From Xanthobacter autotrophicus Py2 (GTDB lineage Bacteria; Pseudomonadota; Alphaproteobacteria; Rhizobiales; Xanthobacteraceae), in contig CP000781.1 of the NCBI GenBank assembly GCA_000017645.1, positions 3,397,501-3,461,500 on the forward strand: 64,000 bases of DNA, in the 5' to 3' direction. This document shows positions 8,231-16,631 of this stretch, piece after piece (the first letter of the stretch is position 1; every line of letters begins with the position of its first letter). The notes beneath the pieces were generated by a model. That model was not told the DNA's origin, ran no database searches, and saw only the letters and a list, made by a program, of their open reading frames with translations. The position numbers were made by a program, and so were the translations under genes.

Positions 8231-8740
8231 ATGGACCTGAACGCGATTCGCATCCTTGGCCTCGATCCGGGCCTGAGGCGCACCGGCTGGGGGGTGATCG
8301 ATGTCACCGGTTCCCGCCTCGCCTTTGTCGCCTGTGGCACCATCCTGCCGCCGGAGCAGGCGCCCATGGGCGAGCGCCTCGCCCATCTGCACCGCGAACT
8401 GCTGGGCGTGATCGAACGCTTTTCCCCCCAGGAGGCGGCGGTGGAGGAGACGTTTGTCAACATGAACCCCTCGTCCACCCTGAAGCTGGGGCAGGCGCGC
8501 GGGGTGGTGCTGCTGGCGCCGGCGCAGATGGGGCTGCCGGTGGCCGAATACGCTGCGCTGCTGGTGAAGAAGAGCGTGGTGGGCGCCGGCCGCGCCGAGA
8601 AGGCGCAGGTGCGCATGATGATCGGCATCCTTCTGCCCAAGGCCACGCCGGAGACCGAGGACGCCTCCGACGCGCTGGCGGTGGCGGTCACCCACGCCCA
8701 CCATCGTGGGGCGGCTGCGCGCGCCCGCGCGGCGCTATAA
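8231..8740 (+). CDS. ruvC: RuvC, crossover-junction endodeoxyribonuclease
   Basis: 169 aa. It resolves Holliday junctions together with RuvAB. The acidic active site is visible: D12 in ILGLDPGLRRTGWG, E72 in the AVEETF motif, and D144 and D147 in EDASDALAVAVTHAHH. The start at 8231 (MDLNAIRIL) is preferred over an in-frame 8201 start because the added residues do not look like protein. It is followed by a DUF1772 gene rather than directly by ruvA. Confidence 0.95.
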   Translation: MDLNAIRILGLDPGLRRTGWGVIDVTGSRLAFVACGTILPPEQAPMGERLAHLHRELLGVIERFSPQEAAVEETFVNMNPSSTLKLGQARGVVLLAPAQMGLPVAEYAALLVKKSVVGAGRAEKAQVRMMIGILLPKATPETEDASDALAVAVTHAHHRGAAARARAAL

Positions 8741-8770
8741 AGTCCAGTCTCCACACCGCGGGGGGCGGGC

Positions 8771-9196
8771 ATGATCTACGGACATCTGGCGCTGGTGGTG
8801 GCCGCGCTGTTCACCGGCGCCGCCTTCTATATCAATGCCGTGGAGCAGCCGGCGCGGCTCGCGCTTGATGACGGGGCTGCACTCCGGCAATGGAAGCCGT
8901 CCTACAAGCGGGGCTTCGCCATGCAGGCGACCCTCGCCCTGATTGGCGCGGTGCTGGGCGCGGTCGCCTTCAGCCGCGACGGGGACTGGCACTGGCTCGC
9001 CGGCGGGGTGCTGATGCTGGCCAACTGGCCCTATACCCTCATCGGCATCATGCCCACCAACCGGCGCCTCCTTGCCATGGACACGGCCGACGCCGAGACA
9101 CGGCGCCTCATCACCAATTGGGGCCAACTGCACATGGTGCGCACCGGGCTCGGGGCGCTGGCCACCTTCGTCTTCCTGTGGGCGGCGGTGACCTGA
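8771..9196 (+). CDS. DUF1772-family membrane protein
   Basis: 141 aa with about four hydrophobic helices: residues 2-22, 50-67, 75-95 and 125-141. The pattern ALFTGAAFYINAVEQPARL near the start and GIMPTNRRLLAMD after the third helix is characteristic of DUF1772 (anthrone-oxygenase-like) small membrane proteins. Biochemical function is unknown for most bacterial members. The gene is inserted between ruvC and ruvA on the same strand, 30 bp after ruvC and about 27 bp before ruvA, so it is probably co-transcribed. Nothing in the sequence suggests a role in recombination. Confidence 0.82.
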   Translation: MIYGHLALVVAALFTGAAFYINAVEQPARLALDDGAALRQWKPSYKRGFAMQATLALIGAVLGAVAFSRDGDWHWLAGGVLMLANWPYTLIGIMPTNRRLLAMDTADAETRRLITNWGQLHMVRTGLGALATFVFLWAAVT

Positions 9197-9223
9197 TGCC
9201 GTTCCAGCCCTGAAAGGCCTGTG

Positions 9224-9841
9224 ATGATCGGAAAGTTGAAGGGCGTCGTGGACACGCTGGAGGAGGACCATGTGATCCTCGATGTCCATGGCGTGGGCTA
9301 TCTCGTGCACTGTTCCGGCCGCACGCTCTCGGCCCTGCCGCGGGCGGGAGAGGCTGCGGCGCTGTTCATCGAGACCCATGTGCGCGAGGACCAGATCCGC
9401 CTGTTCGGCTTCAGCTCGGCGGCGGAACGGGACTGGTTCCGCCTGCTGCAGGGCATCCAGGGCATCGGCACCAAGACCGCCCTGGCCGTGCTCTCCACTT
9501 TGAGCGCCTCGGAGCTGACGCAGGCCATCGCGCTGGGCGACAAGACCACGGTGGCGCGGGCTCCGGGGGTGGGGCCGCGGGTGGCGACGCGCATCATCAC
9601 CGAGCTGAAGGACAAGATGCCGGGCTTTTCCGCCTCCGAACCGCTGGCGGCTCAGCTCGGCGGCGGCGGTGTCGCCTCGGCGCAGGGGGGCGCGGCGGCG
9701 GATGCGGTCTCGGCCCTGGTCAACCTCGGCTATGGCGTGCCGCAGGCCAACGCTGCCATCGCCGCCGCCCTGCGCGGCGCGGGGGAGGGGGCCAAGACCG
9801 AGGTTCTGATCCGGCTGGGGCTGAAGGAACTGGCGAAGTAA
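9224..9841 (+). CDS. ruvA: RuvA, Holliday-junction-binding subunit
   Basis: 205 aa. RuvA binds four-way junctions as a tetramer and loads RuvB. The N-terminus [23 protein letters not shown] is the oligonucleotide-binding domain. Two helix-hairpin-helix motifs follow, [16 protein letters not shown] and [20 protein letters not shown] (about residues 75-130). The C-terminal RuvB-binding domain ([21 protein letters not shown]) is intact. A GTG at 9221 immediately precedes the ATG; the ATG is chosen because most RuvA proteins begin MIG. AAAGG lies about 9 bp upstream. The usual downstream neighbour ruvB is displaced by a minus-strand gene. Confidence 0.95.
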   Translation: MIGKLKGVVDTLEEDHVILDVHGVGYLVHCSGRTLSALPRAGEAAALFIETHVREDQIRLFGFSSAAERDWFRLLQGIQGIGTKTALAVLSTLSASELTQAIALGDKTTVARAPGVGPRVATRIITELKDKMPGFSASEPLAAQLGGGGVASAQGGAAADAVSALVNLGYGVPQANAAIAAALRGAGEGAKTEVLIRLGLKELAK

Positions 9842-9862
9842 GGGAAAACGCCTGCGCGACCC

Positions 9863-10393
9863 TCACGGCATCCGGGAGGGCAGCTTCAGGGTGTTCCCGT
9901 CCACCGCGAAGGTGCCGTAGCCCTGATGATGGATGGTGCGCGGCGCCTTCTGGGCCGGGTCGCGCCACGCCTTCACCACTTCCAGCACGAACAGGTTGAA
10001 ACGGTTGACGAGGCGGGTCTCCACCACCCGGCATTCCAGATTGGCGAAGCATTCCTTGATGAGCGGCGCCGCCACCAGGGCGGCGGGCCGGGGGGTGAGG
10101 CCGATGGTGGTGAACTTGTCCACCTCGCGGCCGGAGCAATTGCCCACCTTCACCACCTGTTCGGCCAACTCCACGGCGGGAATGGCGATGACGCACTCCT
10201 TGGTGGCGCGCAGGGCGGTGAAGCTGAAATCGCCCTGGGAGACGATGCAGGCGATGAGCGGCGGGGTGAACTCCACCATCATGTGCCACGACATGGTCAT
10301 GACGTTGGGGCGTCCGCGATGACTGGTGGTCAGCAGCACCACCGGGCCGGGCTCGATGAGCTGGTAGACCTCGGCGAGGGGAAGATCCTTCAT
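9863..10393 (-). CDS. Flavin reductase-like FMN-binding protein
   Basis: 176 aa. The pattern VVLLTTSHRGRPNVMTMSWH followed by TPPLIACIVSQGDFSFTALR and the GNCSGREVDKF segment is typical of the flavin-reductase-like split-barrel family, whose members bind FMN and often reduce flavin with NAD(P)H for a partner monooxygenase. No partner oxygenase is adjacent, so the substrate is unknown. It reads against the ruv genes and sits between ruvA (21 bp away, convergent) and ruvB (246 bp away, divergent). A bacterial SD (GGAGGAG) lies just upstream of the start. The frame extends far upstream over ruvB, but that part is a shadow. Confidence 0.86.
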   Translation of the reverse strand: MKDLPLAEVYQLIEPGPVVLLTTSHRGRPNVMTMSWHMMVEFTPPLIACIVSQGDFSFTALRATKECVIAIPAVELAEQVVKVGNCSGREVDKFTTIGLTPRPAALVAAPLIKECFANLECRVVETRLVNRFNLFVLEVVKAWRDPAQKAPRTIHHQGYGTFAVDGNTLKLPSRMP

Positions 10394-10639
10394 GGCCGCT
10401 CCTCCTGAAGCGAAGCCCGATCCGGTTGCACGGCGTGTTATGGGCTTTGTGGCGGGATCGGGAGCCGATCCCGCGCTGGGCGCCAGCACGTCGCACCATA
10501 AGGCCCATTGCGGCGTACCGGCGTTGTGGCATGTCATAGTGTGTCTCGCCGCCGCGCGCCTGCGTTCCCCTTCCGTACCCGGCCGGCCCGCACTACAGTC
10601 GCGCGAGTCGCCGGCCCCCAGGGGAGCAAGACCTCTTCC

Positions 10640-11671
10640 ATGAACACCCGCCTCCTCTCGGGCGAGAAGCGCGGCGAAGATGCCGCCGATTCGACGCTGC
10701 GGCCCCAGCTCCTCAAGGAGTTCGTGGGCCAGGCGCAGGCGCGCGCCAATCTGGAAGTGTTCATCAAGGCGGCCCGCGCCCGCGGCGAGGCGCTGGACCA
10801 CGTGCTGTTCGTAGGTCCGCCCGGCCTCGGCAAGACCACGCTGGCCCAGATCATGTCGCGGGAGATGGGGGTGGGCTTCCGCTCCACCTCCGGCCCGGTG
10901 ATCGCCAAGGCAGGGGACCTTGCCGCCATCCTCACCAATCTGGAAGAGCGCGACGTGCTCTTCATCGACGAGATCCACCGCCTCGCGCCGGCGGTGGAGG
11001 AAATCCTCTATCCGGCCATGGAGGATTATGAGCTGGACCTCGTCATCGGCGAAGGGCCGGCGGCGCGCTCGGTGAAGATCGCCCTGCCCAAGTTCACGCT
11101 GGTGGGCGCCACCACGCGCTCGGGCCTGCTCACCACGCCGCTGCGCGACCGCTTCGGCATTCCGGTGCGGCTGCAATTCTACACCGTGGAGGAACTGGAG
11201 AAGATCGTGGTGCGCGGGGCGCGGGTGCTGGGCATCGCCATCGCCCCGGACGGCGCCACCGAGATCGCCCGCCGCGCGCGGGGAACGCCGCGCATCGCCG
11301 GCCGGCTGCTGCGGCGGGTGCGCGACTTCGCCCTGGTGGCCGAAGCCGAGCGCATCGACCGCAAGGTGGCCGACCGGGCGCTGCTGGCGCTGGAGGTGGA
11401 CGCCGCCGGACTCGATGCCATGGATCGGCGCTATCTCACCGTCATCGCCGATTATTACGGCGGTGGTCCGGTGGGGGTGGATACGCTCGCGGCTGCGTTG
11501 TCCGAGCCGCGCGACGCCATCGAGGAGATCGTGGAGCCGTTCCTGGTGCAGCAGGGCTTCATCCAGCGTACGCCGCGCGGGCGGATGCTGACTGCTACCG
11601 CCTTCCGCCATCTTGGACTGCCGGAACCGGTTGTGGCCAGGCCCATGCCCCTGTTCGACGAGGGCGAGTAG
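10640..11671 (+). CDS. ruvB: RuvB, Holliday-junction branch-migration ATPase
   Basis: 343 aa. Walker A is GPPGLGKTT (about residues 60-68), Walker B is LFIDEIHR, and sensor 1 is [10 protein letters not shown]. The C-terminal winged helix is intact ([18 protein letters not shown]). RuvB is the hexameric motor that pulls DNA through RuvA-bound junctions. The start MNTRLLSG at 10640 has GGGGAG about 14 bp upstream. The frame is open from 10508, but that upstream part is not homologous-looking. Separation from ruvA by an antisense gene means ruvB needs its own promoter in 10394-10639. A 10-bp hairpin (10452-10474) lies in that interval. Confidence 0.95.
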   Translation: MNTRLLSGEKRGEDAADSTLRPQLLKEFVGQAQARANLEVFIKAARARGEALDHVLFVGPPGLGKTTLAQIMSREMGVGFRSTSGPVIAKAGDLAAILTNLEERDVLFIDEIHRLAPAVEEILYPAMEDYELDLVIGEGPAARSVKIALPKFTLVGATTRSGLLTTPLRDRFGIPVRLQFYTVEELEKIVVRGARVLGIAIAPDGATEIARRARGTPRIAGRLLRRVRDFALVAEAERIDRKVADRALLALEVDAAGLDAMDRRYLTVIADYYGGGPVGVDTLAAALSEPRDAIEEIVEPFLVQQGFIQRTPRGRMLTATAFRHLGLPEPVVARPMPLFDEGE

Positions 11672-11706
11672 GCCAGCGCCATGCCCATCGACGCGGCCGC
11701 GCCGTC

Positions 11707-11721
11707 AATGTACATCACATT
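11707..11721. promoter_or_regulatory. Candidate TetR operator upstream of tetR gene
   Basis: AATGTACATCACATT: arms AATGT and ACATT around a 5-bp centre. It has the same arms and spacing as the palindrome at 12420-12434 in front of the DUF2852 gene. It ends 3 bp before the TetR ATG, so a bound repressor would block its own gene. A weak TACATC at 11711-11716, 17 bp from TCGACG (11688-11693), could make the transcript leaderless. Confidence 0.55.
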
Positions 11722-11724
11722 CAC

Positions 11725-12360
11725 ATGAGCTGGTCCCGGAACGGAGAAACACGGTCCTACCATCACGGCAACCTGCGGGAGGCCCTGATGCAGGCCACCC
11801 TCGACCTGATCGGGGAAAAGGGCGTAGCCGGCGTCACCTTCGCCGAGGCGGCGCGCCGCGCCGGGGTGAGCGCGGCCGCGCCCTACCGCCATTTCCGCGA
11901 CCGGGACGAATTGCTGGCGGCGGTAGCCGCCGTGGGTTTCGAGCGGCTAGCGGATGCCCTCACCACCGCGTGGCAGAATGGCCGGCCCTCGCCCGCCGTG
12001 GCCTATGAGCGGGTGGGTCGGGCCTATCTCGATTTCGCCCGCCGGGCGCCGGCAGAATATGTGGCCATGTTCGAATCCGGACTGCCGGCTGATGCCCATG
12101 AGGGCCTGCAGCAGGCGGGCAATCGCGCGTTCGCCGTGCTGCGCGAGGCGGCGGAAGTTTTGGTCTCTCACATCCCCGGCCCGGTACGCCCGCCGGCCTT
12201 GATGGTGGCGCTCCATACCTGGTCGCTGGCCCATGGGGTGGCGTCCCTGTTCGGCCGGGCCGACAGCGCCCGCCGCAAGTTACCCATGGGGCCGGACGAG
12301 CTTCTTGAGGCCGCATTCCTCATCTATCTGAAGGGTCTCGGCGCTCCCTCCGGCACCTGA
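11725..12360 (+). CDS. TetR/AcrR-family repressor with WHG-type C-terminal domain
   Basis: 211 aa. The N-terminal helix-turn-helix is clear: LREALMQATLDLIGEKGVAG then VTFAEAARRAGVSAAAPYRHF (about residues 17-57). The C-terminal ligand domain contains LHTWSLAHGVASLF, the W-x-x-x-H-G pattern for which the WHG family is named. The ligand is unknown. It probably controls itself and the next gene, because matching inverted repeats stand before both. No SD precedes the ATG. The next in-frame Met would remove part of the DNA-binding domain, so the 11725 start is kept. Confidence 0.9.
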   Translation: MSWSRNGETRSYHHGNLREALMQATLDLIGEKGVAGVTFAEAARRAGVSAAAPYRHFRDRDELLAAVAAVGFERLADALTTAWQNGRPSPAVAYERVGRAYLDFARRAPAEYVAMFESGLPADAHEGLQQAGNRAFAVLREAAEVLVSHIPGPVRPPALMVALHTWSLAHGVASLFGRADSARRKLPMGPDELLEAAFLIYLKGLGAPSGT

Positions 12361-12386
12361 GCCTGGCCCCCGCCAAGGGGCGGGCA

Positions 12387-12415
12387 TTGACAAAACGGGG
12401 GGCTTTGCCTATCTA
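12387..12415 (+). promoter_or_regulatory. Sigma-70-type promoter for DUF2852 gene
   Basis: Perfect -35 TTGACA (12387-12392), a 17-bp spacer, and -10 TATCTA (12410-12415). The predicted start is near 12421, inside the TetR operator palindrome. It lies 26 bp after the tetR stop, so the DUF2852 gene can be transcribed independently. Confidence 0.75.
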
Positions 12416-12419
12416 TGTA

Positions 12420-12434
12420 AATGTTATTAACATT
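12420..12434. promoter_or_regulatory. Candidate TetR operator at the DUF2852 transcription start
   Basis: AATGTTATTAACATT, a perfect 15-bp palindrome with a single central T. It directly follows the -10 hexamer, an ideal place for repression. It shares AATGT-N5-ACATT with the site at 11707-11721. Confidence 0.68.
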
Positions 12435-12450
12435 AACCGGGAACGCGGCT

Positions 12451-12864
12451 ATGGAGCTCGCTTACAAGCTCGACAGTTACGGCAAACCGGCGTGGATCGC
12501 GCTGACGGTGCTGGGCTTCATGGCCTGGTGGCCGCTGGGCCTTGCGATCCTGGCCTTCACCATCGGGAGCGGACGGATGGGATGTGGTGCCAAGCGCGGC
12601 TTCAGCCGCTGGCAGGAGGAGGGCGGCGATGCTCTGCGCGGCGCTTTCGGGCGCTGGAGCCGGACCATGCCGTCCAGTGGCAACCGTGCCTTCGACGAAT
12701 ATCGTCAGGAGACGCTGCGGCGCCTTGAGGAGGAGCAGAAGGATTTCCGCGACTTCCTCGAGCGCCTGCGCCAGGCCAAGGACAAGTCGGAGTTCGACCA
12801 GTTCATGGCCGACCGCCGCGGCCGCCCCGCCGAGCCCGCCCCGGACGCTCCGTCCGGCAAGTGA
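12451..12864 (+). CDS. DUF2852-family small membrane protein
   Basis: 137 aa. A short N-terminus precedes one or two hydrophobic helices (PAWIALTVLGFMAWWPLGLAILAF, about residues 11-34). A Gly/Arg/Trp-rich stretch follows, then a charged helix FDEYRQETLRRLEEEQKDFRDFLERLRQAKDK (about residues 82-112) that should form a coiled coil. This is the DUF2852 layout seen in Rhizobiales; function is unknown. The ATG at 12451 is preferred to 12421 because 12421 lies inside the operator and at the predicted transcription start. It forms a regulatory unit with the upstream TetR gene and ends at a hairpin terminator (12918-12945). Confidence 0.82.
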   Translation: MELAYKLDSYGKPAWIALTVLGFMAWWPLGLAILAFTIGSGRMGCGAKRGFSRWQEEGGDALRGAFGRWSRTMPSSGNRAFDEYRQETLRRLEEEQKDFRDFLERLRQAKDKSEFDQFMADRRGRPAEPAPDAPSGK

Positions 12865-12917
12865 TCCAAAATCCTGCGGCGCGTTGCCGCCGCGGGACAC
12901 TTCCAGACCATCTTCGG

Positions 12918-12945
12918 CCGCGCCCTTTGTTCACAAGGGGCGCGG
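12918..12945 (+). terminator. Hairpin terminator after DUF2852 gene
   Basis: CCGCGCCCTT (12918-12927) pairs with AAGGGGCGCGG (12935-12945) with one bulged base and a 7-nt loop. The following T run is short (CTCGTTT), so it may be leaky into ybgC. Confidence 0.6.
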
Positions 12946-12964
12946 TCTCGTTTATGAGGGCGGC

Positions 12965-13474
12965 ATGGTCGAGCGCCCCACATTCTCCCCGTCCGATCCG
13001 CACCTCAAACTTGCCGGCCGGCTGATCCCCGGCGGCCACGCGCTGCATGTGCGCGTGTATTACGAGGACACGGATTTCTCCGGCATCGTCTACCACGCCA
13101 ATTATCTGAGATTCATGGAGCGCGGCCGCTCCGACTACATGCGGCTGCTGGGCGTGTTCCAGGGCGAGCTGTTCGAGCAGGCGGCGGCCGAGGCGCCGGG
13201 CTTTCACTTCGTCGTCCGCTCCATGCAGATCGACTTCCGCAAGCCCGCTCGCATCGACGACGTGCTGGAGGTGGTGACCCTCTCCAAGGAGGTGGCCGGC
13301 GCGTCCATCACCCTGTTGCAGCAGGTGAAGCGGGACGGCGAGGTGCTGGTGTCCGCCACCGTGCGCGTGGCCTTCGTCTCGGAGGGGCGGGCCAAGCGCA
13401 TCCCCGATGCGCTGCGCCAGGCGACGCTTCAGGATGCCCGCGCCACCGAAGCCATTGGCGAAAGCCAGAGCTGA
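12965..13474 (+). CDS. ybgC: YbgC, Tol-Pal-associated acyl-CoA thioesterase
   Basis: 169 aa hotdog-fold thioesterase. The signature HVRVYYEDTDFSGIVYHANYLRFMERGRSD (about residues 28-57) contains the catalytic-type Asp of the 4HBT family (YEDTDFSGIVYH). YbgC hydrolyses acyl-CoA and is normally the first gene of the ybgC-tolQRAB-pal operon. Here the next gene downstream is zapA on the opposite strand. tolQ lies 11 kb to the left in reverse orientation, so operon linkage is lost. The start MVERPTF at 12965 follows a GAGGG sequence. Confidence 0.9.
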   Translation: MVERPTFSPSDPHLKLAGRLIPGGHALHVRVYYEDTDFSGIVYHANYLRFMERGRSDYMRLLGVFQGELFEQAAAEAPGFHFVVRSMQIDFRKPARIDDVLEVVTLSKEVAGASITLLQQVKRDGEVLVSATVRVAFVSEGRAKRIPDALRQATLQDARATEAIGESQS

Positions 13475-13507
13475 GGCGCACGGCGCGCCGTCACACTGTC
13501 CTGACCT

Positions 13508-13891
13508 TCAGCCCATGCCCACCGAGCCGCGCTCCTTGGGGGCGAGCTGGGACACCAGTTGCTCGATGCGCTCGGCCACCTGATCGATGGTGCGGGCCAC
13601 CTCTTCTTCGCTCGCCTCGATGCGGGCGATGGCGGAGGCGCGGGCGTCGCGCTGGCTCTCGATGTCACTTTCCAACGCGGCCACCCGCCGGCGCGACTCG
13701 GCCAGTTCGTCGGCGATGGTGATGGCGGCCATGACCACGAGGCGCTGGTCGCCGATCTCCCCAAAGGCGGTGCGCAGCTGGGAGATGCGGCCGTCGATGT
13801 CGTGGGCGAGGCGGATCAGATGCTCTTCCTGCCCCTCGTCGCAGGCCATCCTGTACTGGCGACCGGCGATGGTGACCGAGACGTGGGGCAT
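13508..13891 (-). CDS. zapA: ZapA, FtsZ-ring-associated protein
   Basis: 127 aa. The N-terminal globular part VSVTIAGRQYRMACDEGQEEHLIRLAHDID (about residues 4-33) is the ZapA signature, and a long coiled coil (VAALESDIESQRDARASAIARIEASEEEVA) follows. ZapA bundles FtsZ filaments at the division site in the cytoplasm. The start at 13891 is set by homology, since the open frame reaching 14260 is a shadow of the neighbouring gene. It lies 5 bp behind the DUF4164 gene, with which it is surely co-transcribed. In related genomes zapA is followed by 6S RNA and ygfA. That link has been broken here. Confidence 0.92.
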   Translation of the reverse strand: MPHVSVTIAGRQYRMACDEGQEEHLIRLAHDIDGRISQLRTAFGEIGDQRLVVMAAITIADELAESRRRVAALESDIESQRDARASAIARIEASEEEVARTIDQVAERIEQLVSQLAPKERGSVGMG

Positions 13892-13896
13892 GCCCG

Positions 13897-14202
13897 TCAG
13901 CCGCCGTGGGTCGCGAGCACGTCGCGGATCGTGCTCATGGCCACGTCCAGGCGGCGGATGATCTCCCGGCCCACTTCCTCCACCTGGCCGGCGTCGGCCT
14001 TGGCCAGGTCCAGCTCGGCGGCAAGGCGCGCGCGGTCGTTGCCCATGGCGTGCAGCTGGGCTGCCAGCGCCTCCTGGTGGCGGTCGGTCTCGCGGCGGCG
14101 ATCCAGCGCGTCGTTCAAGGCGTCGAGGGCCGCATGGAGGCGCCGGGTCGCGGCCTCGATGGGGGCGTCCTGCAGCGGCGGGCGATGCTTCAGCGCATAC
14201 AT
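13897..14202 (-). CDS. DUF4164-type small coiled-coil protein
   Basis: About 101 aa from the ATG at 14202; an in-frame GTG at 14250 would add 16 residues. The whole protein after residue 10 is predicted helical coiled coil (AATRRLHAALDALNDALDRR and QVEEVGREIIRRLDVAMSTI). Such proteins precede zapA in many Rhizobiales and are filed as DUF4164. The position suggests a role linked to division, but nothing is proven. It is divergent from tkt across a 329-bp gap. Confidence 0.78.
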   Translation of the reverse strand: MYALKHRPPLQDAPIEAATRRLHAALDALNDALDRRRETDRHQEALAAQLHAMGNDRARLAAELDLAKADAGQVEEVGREIIRRLDVAMSTIRDVLATHGG

Positions 14203-14296
14203 TGGCAAAGTGTAGCCGAGTCGGCTGGCTTGGCGCCAGACTTTCCCCACCTGTCAACATGAATGGGTCAAAGGAGGGCCCCTAGTCCCGCCAACT

Positions 14297-14326
14297 TTCC
14301 GCATTTGCGAATGCTGCAATGCGGAA
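14297..14326. promoter_or_regulatory. 30-bp dyad in the zapA/tkt divergent region
   Basis: TTCCGCATT (14297-14305) and AATGCGGAA (14318-14326) form perfect 9-bp arms with a 12-bp centre. A second inner dyad GCATT-TGCG-AATGC lies at 14301-14314. The stretch 14203-14531 has no gene. The dyad could bind a regulator of tkt (a LysR-type CbbR is a natural suspect in this family) or form an RNA hairpin. I cannot tell which. Confidence 0.5.
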
Positions 14327-14531
14327 GCTTTGCTGCAGGCGCGACGATGCAGCGCGGGGCTCGCCGTGCCGCCTCGCTTGACGTTCGAGGAGCGGGCAGG
14401 TTTGACAGCCATGCGGGCCTTGGTACAAGGCGGCCAACACTGGCCGGATGACCCTGATGGGTCTGCCACAGCTCGAGGTTGTCTCTGGCAGGGCGGCGCG
14501 TCCGGACCCCGGCGCGGGAGAAACGGAATTC

Positions 14532-16523
14532 ATGCTGAGCCGCACGAGTCACGACCGCATGGCCAACGCCATCCGCTTCCTTGCCATGGACGCCGTGGAA
14601 GCTGCCAATAGCGGTCATCCCGGCCTGCCGATGGGTGCTGCGGACATCGCCACCGTCCTGTTCACCAAGGTCCTGAAGTACGATCCCACGCGCCCCTTCT
14701 GGCCCGATCGCGACCGCTTCGTGCTGTCCGCCGGCCACGGCTCCATGCTGCTCTATTCGGTGCTGCATCTGGCCGGCTACGAGAAGGTGACGATCGAGGA
14801 GATCAAGCGCTTCCGCAAGCTCGGCTCGCTTACCCCCGGCCATCCCGAGAACTTCGTCACCGAAGGCATCGAGACCACCACCGGCCCGCTCGGGCAGGGC
14901 ATCGCCACCGCCGTGGGCATGGCCATGGCCGAGCGCGCGCTCGCCGCCCGCTTCGGCAAGGACGTGGTGGACCACCACACCTTCGTGCTCTGCTCCGACG
15001 GCGACCTGATGGAGGGCATCAGCCAGGAGGCGGCGGACCTTGCCGGCCACCTGAAGCTCTCCAAGCTCATCGTCATGTGGGATGACAACGGCATCTCCAT
15101 CGACGGCGCCACCTCCATCTCCGGTTCCACCGACCAGCTGGCGCGCTTCGCCGCCTCGGGGTGGGCGACCACGCGCATCGATGGCCACGATCCGGACGCC
15201 ATCCTTGCCGCGCTGACCGCCGCCAAGGCCTCGGACCGGCCGACCCTGATCGCCTGCCGCACCGTCATCGGCTTCGGCAGTCCCAAGAAGGCCGGCTCGG
15301 AGAAGGTGCACGGTTCTCCGCTCGGTGCCGACGAGATCGCCGCCACCCGCGCGGCGCTGGGCTGGGAGGCTGCGCCCTTCGAGATTCCCGCCGACGTGCT
15401 CGCCGGCTGGCGCGCCGCCGGTGCCGCCGGATCCGCCGCCCGCGCGGCCTGGGAGGCGCGCTTGGCCGCCGCCCCCGAAGCCGACCGGGCCGAGTTCGAG
15501 CGCCGCATCGCCGGCACGCTGCCGCAGGCGCTGGAAGGCGCCATCGTCGCCGTCAAGCAGAAGGCGGTGGCGGACGGTGGCGCGGTGGCCACCCGCAAGT
15601 CGTCCGAGCTGGTGCTGGATTTCATCACCCCGGTGGTGCCGGAGATGCTGGGCGGCTCGGCCGACCTCACCGGTTCCAACAACACCAAGGCCAAGGGCGC
15701 GAAGGCCATCACGCCGGACGATTTCGCCGGCTCCTTCGTGCACTGGGGCGTGCGCGAGCACGGCATGGCGGCAGCCATGAACGGGATCACCCTGCACAAG
15801 GGCCTCATTCCCTTCTCCGGCGGCTTCCTGGTGTTCTCGGATTATTGCCGCCCCTCCATCCGCCTGGCCGCGCTCATGGGCGAGCGGGTCATCCATGTGC
15901 TGACCCACGATTCCATCGGCCTTGGCGAAGATGGCCCCACCCATCAGCCGGTGGAGCACCTGGCCGCCCTGCGCGCCATCCCGAACCTCCTGGTGATGCG
16001 CCCCGCCGACACGGTGGAGACGGCCGAGTGCTGGCAGATTGCACTTCAATCGGAAGGTCGGCCCTCCGCCCTCATCCTGTCGCGGCAGAACCTGCCGATC
16101 CTGCGCACCGATGCCACCGCAGAGAACCGCTCGGCGGGCGGCGCCTATGAGATCGTCGCGGCCTCGGCCAAGGCGCAGGCCAGCCTGTTCGCAACCGGCT
16201 CGGAAGTCTCGCTTGCGGTGGAAGCCGCCAAGCTTCTGGAGGCGCAGGGTGTGCCCACCCGCGTCGTCTCCATCCCTTCGTTCGAACTCTTCCTCGAAAG
16301 GCCTGCCGCAGAGCGGGCCAAGGTGATCGGGGACGCTCCGGCCAAGGTGGCGGTGGAAGCCGCCATCCGCATGGGGTGGGACGCCATCGTCGGTTCGGAT
16401 GCCGCCTTCGTGGGAATGACCTCGTTCGGCGCCTCGGCGCCTGGAAAGGACCTTTTCGCCCATTTCGGACTGACCCCGGACAAGGTCGCGGCCAAGGCCC
16501 TCGACCAGCTCCGGCAGGTGTGA
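14532..16523 (+). CDS. tkt: Transketolase
   Basis: 663 aa, full length. A thiamine-diphosphate enzyme that moves two-carbon units between sugar phosphates in the pentose phosphate pathway and the Calvin cycle. Motifs: the N-terminal [21 protein letters not shown]; the TPP-binding GDG region [18 protein letters not shown] (about residues 156-173); and the pyrimidine-domain [17 protein letters not shown], where the catalytic Glu sits. The start MLSRTSHDR at 14532 follows GGGAG at a rather long distance. It heads the series tkt-gap-pgk-fba, as in Xanthobacter and Bradyrhizobium relatives. No rubisco or phosphoribulokinase genes are in the window, so autotrophic use is not shown. Confidence 0.96.
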   Translation: MLSRTSHDRMANAIRFLAMDAVEAANSGHPGLPMGAADIATVLFTKVLKYDPTRPFWPDRDRFVLSAGHGSMLLYSVLHLAGYEKVTIEEIKRFRKLGSLTPGHPENFVTEGIETTTGPLGQGIATAVGMAMAERALAARFGKDVVDHHTFVLCSDGDLMEGISQEAADLAGHLKLSKLIVMWDDNGISIDGATSISGSTDQLARFAASGWATTRIDGHDPDAILAALTAAKASDRPTLIACRTVIGFGSPKKAGSEKVHGSPLGADEIAATRAALGWEAAPFEIPADVLAGWRAAGAAGSAARAAWEARLAAAPEADRAEFERRIAGTLPQALEGAIVAVKQKAVADGGAVATRKSSELVLDFITPVVPEMLGGSADLTGSNNTKAKGAKAITPDDFAGSFVHWGVREHGMAAAMNGITLHKGLIPFSGGFLVFSDYCRPSIRLAALMGERVIHVLTHDSIGLGEDGPTHQPVEHLAALRAIPNLLVMRPADTVETAECWQIALQSEGRPSALILSRQNLPILRTDATAENRSAGGAYEIVAASAKAQASLFATGSEVSLAVEAAKLLEAQGVPTRVVSIPSFELFLERPAAERAKVIGDAPAKVAVEAAIRMGWDAIVGSDAAFVGMTSFGASAPGKDLFAHFGLTPDKVAAKALDQLRQV

Positions 16524-16631
16524 TCATCGGCGCACGGCGGGCGCGACCAGGCCGCACCGCGGGCTCTTCCGCGGGTGCGCAACGCAGTTTCGCAGAGGCC
16601 GGGCTTCAAGCCGGCTCAAGGAGGACCCATT

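Noticed and set aside
10394..10639. Hairpin 10452-10474 as a terminator
   Set aside because: Both flanking genes point away from it, so there is no transcript to end; it lacks a T run.
14268..16463. 731-codon minus-strand frame opposite tkt
   Set aside because: His/Gly/Arg-rich shadow; the plus strand encodes a textbook transketolase.
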